Position numbers and translations under genes: made by a program
Part shown: piece by piece, positions 63,917 through 64,000 of the stretch
How the letters are laid out: every line of letters begins with the position of its first letter
Numbering within the stretch: the stretch's first letter is position 1
NCBI RefSeq assembly: GCF_020177375.1
Contig: NZ_JAIWHV010000010.1
Coordinates: 35,244-99,243 of the forward strand
Length of the DNA stretch: 64,000 nucleotides
Origin: Saliphagus infecundisoli
GTDB taxonomy: Archaea; Halobacteriota; Halobacteria; Halobacteriales; Natrialbaceae
Direction: 5' to 3'
The notes under the pieces: generated by a model
Told to the model about the DNA's origin: nothing
The model's database searches: none
Seen by the model: the letters and a program-made list of their open reading frames with translations, nothing else

Positions 63917-64000
63917 ATGACTTACACCCCACCGGATTCCGTAGTTGTTGACCGGATTCAAAGAGCGTTTCCCTCCGATAAGTTGCGCGAGCGTGCTCGC
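63917..64000 (+). CDS. Start of an IS4-type (ISH8-like) transposase, cut by the window end
   Basis: Twenty-eight codons (MTYTPPDSVVDRIQRAFPSD, then KLRERAR) run to the last base with no stop. This resembles the first helix region of haloarchaeal IS4/ISH8-type transposases. No inverted repeat can be assigned for sure; an end may lie within 63860-63916. The product call is weak as only the N-terminus is visible. Confidence 0.45.
   Translation, partial: MTYTPPDSVVVDRIQRAFPSDKLRERAR

Larger units (their letters stand above)
53830..64000 (+). mobile_element. AT-richer integrative element (left part; right end outside window)
   Basis: From about 53,830 codon and base use shift to clearly lower GC. 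Ser, Asn, Ile and Lys become frequent in the encoded proteins. The first genes are an RHH/HTH protein and a tyrosine recombinase; next come small zinc proteins, a type II restriction-modification pair, a protease-like gene and unknown genes. No virus structural or replication gene is recognised in this part. The left boundary is inferred from the truncated ATPase gene. The tRNA-Arg repeats 700-900 bases upstream are an alternative or older boundary. Confidence 0.7.

Overview
The window is chromosomal DNA of a halophilic archaeon (class Halobacteria). Most of it is GC-rich, and its proteins are acidic and rich in Asp and Glu. Many genes have a TATA-like box 25-30 bases before an ATG, as expected for leaderless transcripts. 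Haloarchaeal signature genes are present: a J-domain/2Fe-2S ferredoxin fusion, DUF2150, DUF5793, an HFX_2341-type regulator, paired half-size MgtE proteins, archaeal CoaD and Tat-signal exoproteins. I cannot name the genus with confidence.

Positions 1-53,500 are mostly ordinary core genome. A nucleoside ABC-transporter operon ends in cytidine deaminase (1-4527). It is followed by an NYN nuclease, a Tat-secreted subtilase, a TatD-like hydrolase, a carbamoyltransferase and an HTH/membrane pair. Next come a ferritin-like Tat protein, an MgtE pair, tRNA-Gly, a Trm9-like methyltransferase, a CARF-like regulator, an RND/MMPL exporter and ValS. The 22.7-26.7 kb segment has a split MetE pair and a PHP/asparagine-synthetase-like pair. 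The 29-40 kb segment has CoaD, malic enzyme, HMG-CoA synthase, the two GcvP subunits and an Ldh2-type dehydrogenase. A TnpB-only IS1341-type element (about 40.76-42.28 kb) sits just upstream of the promoter of a PduO-type cobalamin adenosyltransferase. The sdhCDBA operon, an HD hydrolase, a peroxiredoxin and TatA complete this part.

At tRNA-Arg(CCT) (52,888-52,960) the sequence becomes irregular. Two partial copies of the tRNA 3' end follow within 180 bases, which look like integration scars. A gene beginning like a pilus/secretion ATPase is cut off after about 105 codons, near 53,830. From there to the window end the DNA is visibly AT-richer and looks like an integrative element. It carries an HTH/RHH protein coupled to a tyrosine recombinase with an N-terminal zinc knuckle, then small zinc proteins. 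It also has a four-TM protein, a MjaI-like type II restriction-modification pair (likely CTAG), a trypsin-like protease, a coiled-coil/PD-(D/E)xK-like protein of unknown function and an RHH protein behind a palindromic operator.

The most interesting unexplained features are in this island. A roughly 165-base noncoding element is present in two diverged, probably structured copies (60,116-60,284 and 62,628-62,789). Beside copy A is a 152-base MITE-like insertion with 16-bp inverted repeats and a 7-bp direct repeat. The 1305-base nuclease-like gene and its neighbours may be uncharacterised defence cargo. The island's right end is outside the window; the last 84 bases begin what looks like an IS4-type transposase gene.
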